A stretch of DNA of 8,322 nucleotides from Nitrospirota bacterium. Lineage in GTDB: Bacteria > Nitrospirota > Thermodesulfovibrionia > Thermodesulfovibrionales > Dissulfurispiraceae. The position numbers and the translations under genes were made by a program. The stretch spans positions 1 to 8,322 of the forward strand of contig JACREW010000113.1 of the NCBI GenBank assembly GCA_016212685.1. The letters run 5' to 3'. Shown one piece after another: positions 6,431 to 8,322 of this stretch. Positions within the stretch are counted from its first letter, which is position 1, and every line of letters starts with the position of its first letter. The notes below the pieces were generated by a model that was given only the letters and a program-made list of their open reading frames with translations, was not told the origin of the DNA and did no database searches.

Positions 6431-7016
6431 AAACACTCCCTTGACGAAAGAAGATGTCCTGAATCTCAAGATTGGAGATATGGTTTTTATCAGCGGCAGG
6501 ATTGTCACCGGCCGCGACAGGGTCCATAAATTCCTTTTTCACGAAAGGCCGGACAAAAAAGAAATCCCCTTTGACCTCGAAGGGGGAATAATCTATCACT
6601 GCGGTCCTATTATTACCCCCTCCCTTAAAGGGGAAGAGGTGGGTGGGGGTAAGGTCATAGCCGCGGGGCCTACAACGAGCATGAGGGTTGAGATGTATGA
6701 AGCCGACGTTATAAAGTCGTACGGCATAAGGGGTATTATAGGCAAAGGTGGGATGGGCGATAAAACTCTCGCAGCGTTGAAGGAATACGGGTGCGTTTAT
6801 CTGCATACCATAAGCGGAGCGGCGGCATACCTTGCGGACAGGATCAAGGGCGTTGCCGGGGGATGGAAGATAGAGGAGTTCGGCGAGCCCGAGGCGATGT
6901 GGCTGCTCGATGTAGAGGATTTTCCGGCAATGGTTACGATGGATGCGCATGGAAACAGTCTGCACAGAGAGATTGAAAGGTTATCGTTTGAAAGGTTGAA
7001 GGAAATGGTGAAGTGA
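6396..7016 (+). CDS. fumB: Class I fumarase, beta subunit (C-terminal half), with in-frame palindromic insert
   Basis: This is the partner of the alpha subunit, supplying the C-terminal half of the fumarase active site. The 206-residue protein shows the family pattern LTKEDVLNLKIGDMVFISG, the TGRDRVHK segment (R40, D41, H44), GPTTSMRVE (91-99), IIGKGGM (114-120) and TMDAHGNSL (181-189). Two features are unusual. The first ten or so residues, MNTRDTRNTI, are encoded by the 9-bp repeat array and look added; no other ATG, GTG or TTG start precedes LTKEDV, and an in-frame TGA lies nine bases upstream of the ATG. Between IIYHCGP and AAGPTTS there are several more residues than I expect for the family, and this stretch is encoded by a palindromic repeat (6613-6652). 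No Shine-Dalgarno is visible. Its TGA overlaps the next gene's start. Confidence 0.9.
   Translation: MNTRDTRNTINLNTPLTKEDVLNLKIGDMVFISGRIVTGRDRVHKFLFHERPDKKEIPFDLEGGIIYHCGPIITPSLKGEEVGGGKVIAAGPTTSMRVEMYEADVIKSYGIRGIIGKGGMGDKTLAALKEYGCVYLHTISGAAAYLADRIKGVAGGWKIEEFGEPEAMWLLDVEDFPAMVTMDAHGNSLHREIERLSFERLKEMVK
6613..6652. repeat. GC-rich palindromic element inside fumB
   Basis: Outer arms TTACCCCC (6613-6620) and GGGGGTAA (6645-6652) are exact inverse complements. Inside them lies CCCTT, one A, AAGGG (6622-6632). The element is translated as TPSLKGEEVGGG, about residues 74-85 of FumB. Its nested layout of C-run, short palindrome and G-run matches the element in the downstream SDR gene, suggesting the same repeat family in a degraded form. 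Confidence 0.65.
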
Positions 7017-7957
7017 TGTTTTTTATAGCAGGCGGAACAGGATTTATAGGCAAACATCTGGTGAATGCATTTGCTGCAAAGGCATACAGGGTGCGGTGTC
7101 TGGTAAGGACAGAAGATAAGGCGCGCGCCTGTAAAAGTTTGGGATTCGAGGCGGGCATAGGCGATATTACGGACAGGGAGAGCCTTAAGGGGAAACTCGA
7201 CGGCTGCGATACTGTTGTCCATCTGGTCGGAATCATAGAAGAAAAAGGAAGCATGACATTTGAAAAGGTTCATGTGGAAGGCACAAGAAATCTTGTAGAT
7301 GAAGCGCAAAAGGCAGGCGTAAAGCATATATTTTACCAGAGCGCGCTGGGCGCTTCGGCAACATCGTGGGCTAAATACTACAAGACAAAGGCGGAGGCCG
7401 AGGAGATTGTAAAGGCAAGCGGTATGCCGTATACGATATTCAGGCCGTCCCTTGTAGTGGGCGACGGCGATGGTTTTACTGAAAAGCTGAAAGAACTCGT
7501 CCATATGGGACCCTTTGTTCCTGTTCCGGGTAACGGCAATGCAAAATTACAGCCAATATACGTGGAAGATTGGATAAAATGTTTTATGACATTATTTTTT
7601 GATAATCCCCCCTCGCCCCCCTTTAGCAAAGGGGGGATGGGGGGGATTTATGAGTTTGGAGGTCCCGAACATCTCACATACAATGAAATAGTCCTTCAGC
7701 TTATGGAGGCCTTGGGCATAAACAAGCCTATCATTCATATACCGCTGAAAATTATAAAGCTGAGCCTGCCGTTTTACGGAATATCGAAGGGGATCGGAAG
7801 TCTTTTAGGCAAGAAAGTCCCTTCTGTTACCGCAGAGCAGTTGAGCCTGCTGCAGCTTGATAATATTTGCGATAAGGATTCCGTAGAAAAATCTTTCGGC
7901 TTTGTCCCTGTAAAATACAAGGATGCGCTGAAACTGTTTATTAAGGAGCGGCGATAA
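7016..7957 (+). CDS. Atypical NAD(P)-binding SDR, NDUFA9/complex I-associated type, with in-frame palindromic insert
   Basis: This is a Rossmann-fold protein of the atypical extended SDR group (NAD-dependent epimerase/NDUFA9-like). Reading from ATG 7016 it has 313 residues: FIAGGTGFIGKHLV at the N-terminus gives the GGxGxxG dinucleotide motif, DTVVHLVGI closes the nucleotide-binding half, and YYKTKAEAEEIV carries a YxxxK pair (Y121, K125). FRPSLVVG and YEFGGPEHLTYNEI are typical of the NDUFA9-like group. The substrate is unknown; relatives act in quinone biology, complex I stability or sugar metabolism. The ATG overlaps the fumB TGA as TGATG; a GTG three bases earlier is an equal alternative with a better-spaced GGA. 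Residues about 197-211 are encoded by a palindromic repeat and have no counterpart I recognise in the family. Confidence 0.82.
   Translation: MFFIAGGTGFIGKHLVNAFAAKAYRVRCLVRTEDKARACKSLGFEAGIGDITDRESLKGKLDGCDTVVHLVGIIEEKGSMTFEKVHVEGTRNLVDEAQKAGVKHIFYQSALGASATSWAKYYKTKAEAEEIVKASGMPYTIFRPSLVVGDGDGFTEKLKELVHMGPFVPVPGNGNAKLQPIYVEDWIKCFMTLFFDNPPSPPFSKGGMGGIYEFGGPEHLTYNEIVLQLMEALGINKPIIHIPLKIIKLSLPFYGISKGIGSLLGKKVPSVTAEQLSLLQLDNICDKDSVEKSFGFVPVKYKDALKLFIKERR
7604..7648. repeat. 45-bp nested palindromic element inside the SDR gene
   Basis: Outer arms AATCCCCCC (7604-7612) and GGGGGGATT (7640-7648) are exact inverse complements. The inner arms CCCCCCTTT (7616-7624) and AAAGGGGGG (7628-7636) are also exact, around a three-base AGC loop. 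The element is exactly 15 codons long, begins on a codon boundary and is open in this frame, giving NPPSPPFSKGGMGGI. The flanking protein, LFFD before and YEFGGPE after, would join naturally without most of it, so it looks like an in-frame insertion. Confidence 0.8.
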
Positions 7958-8322
7958 ATGTCTGTGCATCGCGTATATGAATTAATGACGGCGGATATCG
8001 TCGCCGTACCGAAGGAGACTACATTGAGCGAGGCGGTCGAAAGGCTGGCGGATAAGAATATAAGCAGTATGGTTATAACCGAGGGCAATATACCGGTAGG
8101 AATAATTACCGAACGGGATATAGCGAGGATAGCGGCCATGGAACACGGAATTAATGAAATTGCCGTTTCGGAATTCATGTCGAAGAATCCCGTTGCCATT
8201 TATAAAAATGCCGATATTATCTCGGCCCTCGATACGATGGAAAGGAACCGTATAAGGAGGCTTGTCGTTACCGACAGAAAAGGCCGGCTGAGGGGGATAA
8301 TAACCTATTCGGATATCATAAG
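7958..8322 (+). CDS. Tandem CBS-domain protein, N-terminal part, cut by window edge
   Basis: The first 121 residues contain two CBS motifs that would form one Bateman module binding adenine nucleotides or related ligands. The first, about residues 5-60, runs RVYELMTADIVAVPKETTLS to VGIITERDIAR. The second, about 70-121, runs from SEFMSKNPVAIYKNADI to GIITYSDII. The ATG directly follows the stop of the SDR gene with no gap and has an AAGGAG ribosome site nine bases upstream, so it is translationally linked to that gene. The frame is still open at the right edge. A stand-alone CBS pair of about 130-150 residues is common, but an added PAS, kinase, GGDEF or other domain beyond the edge cannot be excluded. 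An energy- or nucleotide-sensing role is inferred from the domain only. Confidence 0.88.
   Translation, partial: MSVHRVYELMTADIVAVPKETTLSEAVERLADKNISSMVITEGNIPVGIITERDIARIAAMEHGINEIAVSEFMSKNPVAIYKNADIISALDTMERNRIRRLVVTDRKGRLRGIITYSDII

Noticed and set aside
6797..7504. 235-residue open frame on the minus strand across fumB and the SDR gene
   Set aside because: It overlaps two well-supported genes, is cysteine-rich without known motifs and has no ribosome site. It is a shadow frame.

Overview
The window looks like a chromosomal segment of an anaerobic or microaerobic bacterium of moderate GC content. It holds eight protein-coding genes, two of them cut by the window edges. The mix suggests, but does not prove, a Nitrospirota- or deltaproteobacteria-like lineage. 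It includes a cytochrome-c type nitric oxide reductase, a corrinoid-pathway pterin methyltransferase, a two-subunit oxygen-sensitive class I fumarase, a bifunctional Rel protein, and CCCCC...GGGGG palindromic repeats inside genes. No rRNA, tRNA, CRISPR array or transposase gene was seen.

Minus-strand block (1-2368): reading leftward, murA (peptidoglycan synthesis) is followed by norC and norB (nitric oxide reductase). norC has its own control region in the 206-base gap after murA: an FNR/DNR-type dyad, a perfect TATAAT at nearly class II spacing, and a perfect 21-bp palindrome in the leader. NorC is unusual because a second c-type haem domain follows the normal NorC module. norB runs off the left edge.

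Divergent gap (2369-2483): murA and rel are transcribed away from each other. The gap is mostly an inward-facing pair of degenerate 8-bp repeats. Neither gene has a clear Shine-Dalgarno sequence, and candidate -10 boxes lie so close to both starts that the transcripts could be leaderless.

Plus-strand block (2484-8322): rel is followed by a compact cluster of an AcsE/MetH-type methyl-pterin methyltransferase, fumarase alpha, fumarase beta, an atypical NAD(P)-binding SDR of the NDUFA9-like type, and a tandem-CBS protein cut by the right edge. Gaps are 53, 6, 49, about 0 and 0 bases, which suggests co-transcription from the methyltransferase onward. The methyltransferase and fumarase fit one-carbon (Wood-Ljungdahl) and TCA-type carbon metabolism. 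Rel and the CBS protein are likely stress or energy sensors.

The most unusual content is repeat DNA placed in or against genes. A 9-bp-period inverted array fills the fumA-fumB gap and supplies the start codon and first residues of FumB. Two GC-rich palindromic elements of similar design are read through in frame inside fumB and the SDR gene. They add a Pro/Ser/Lys/Gly-rich peptide to each, much as palindromic elements do inside genes of some other bacteria.
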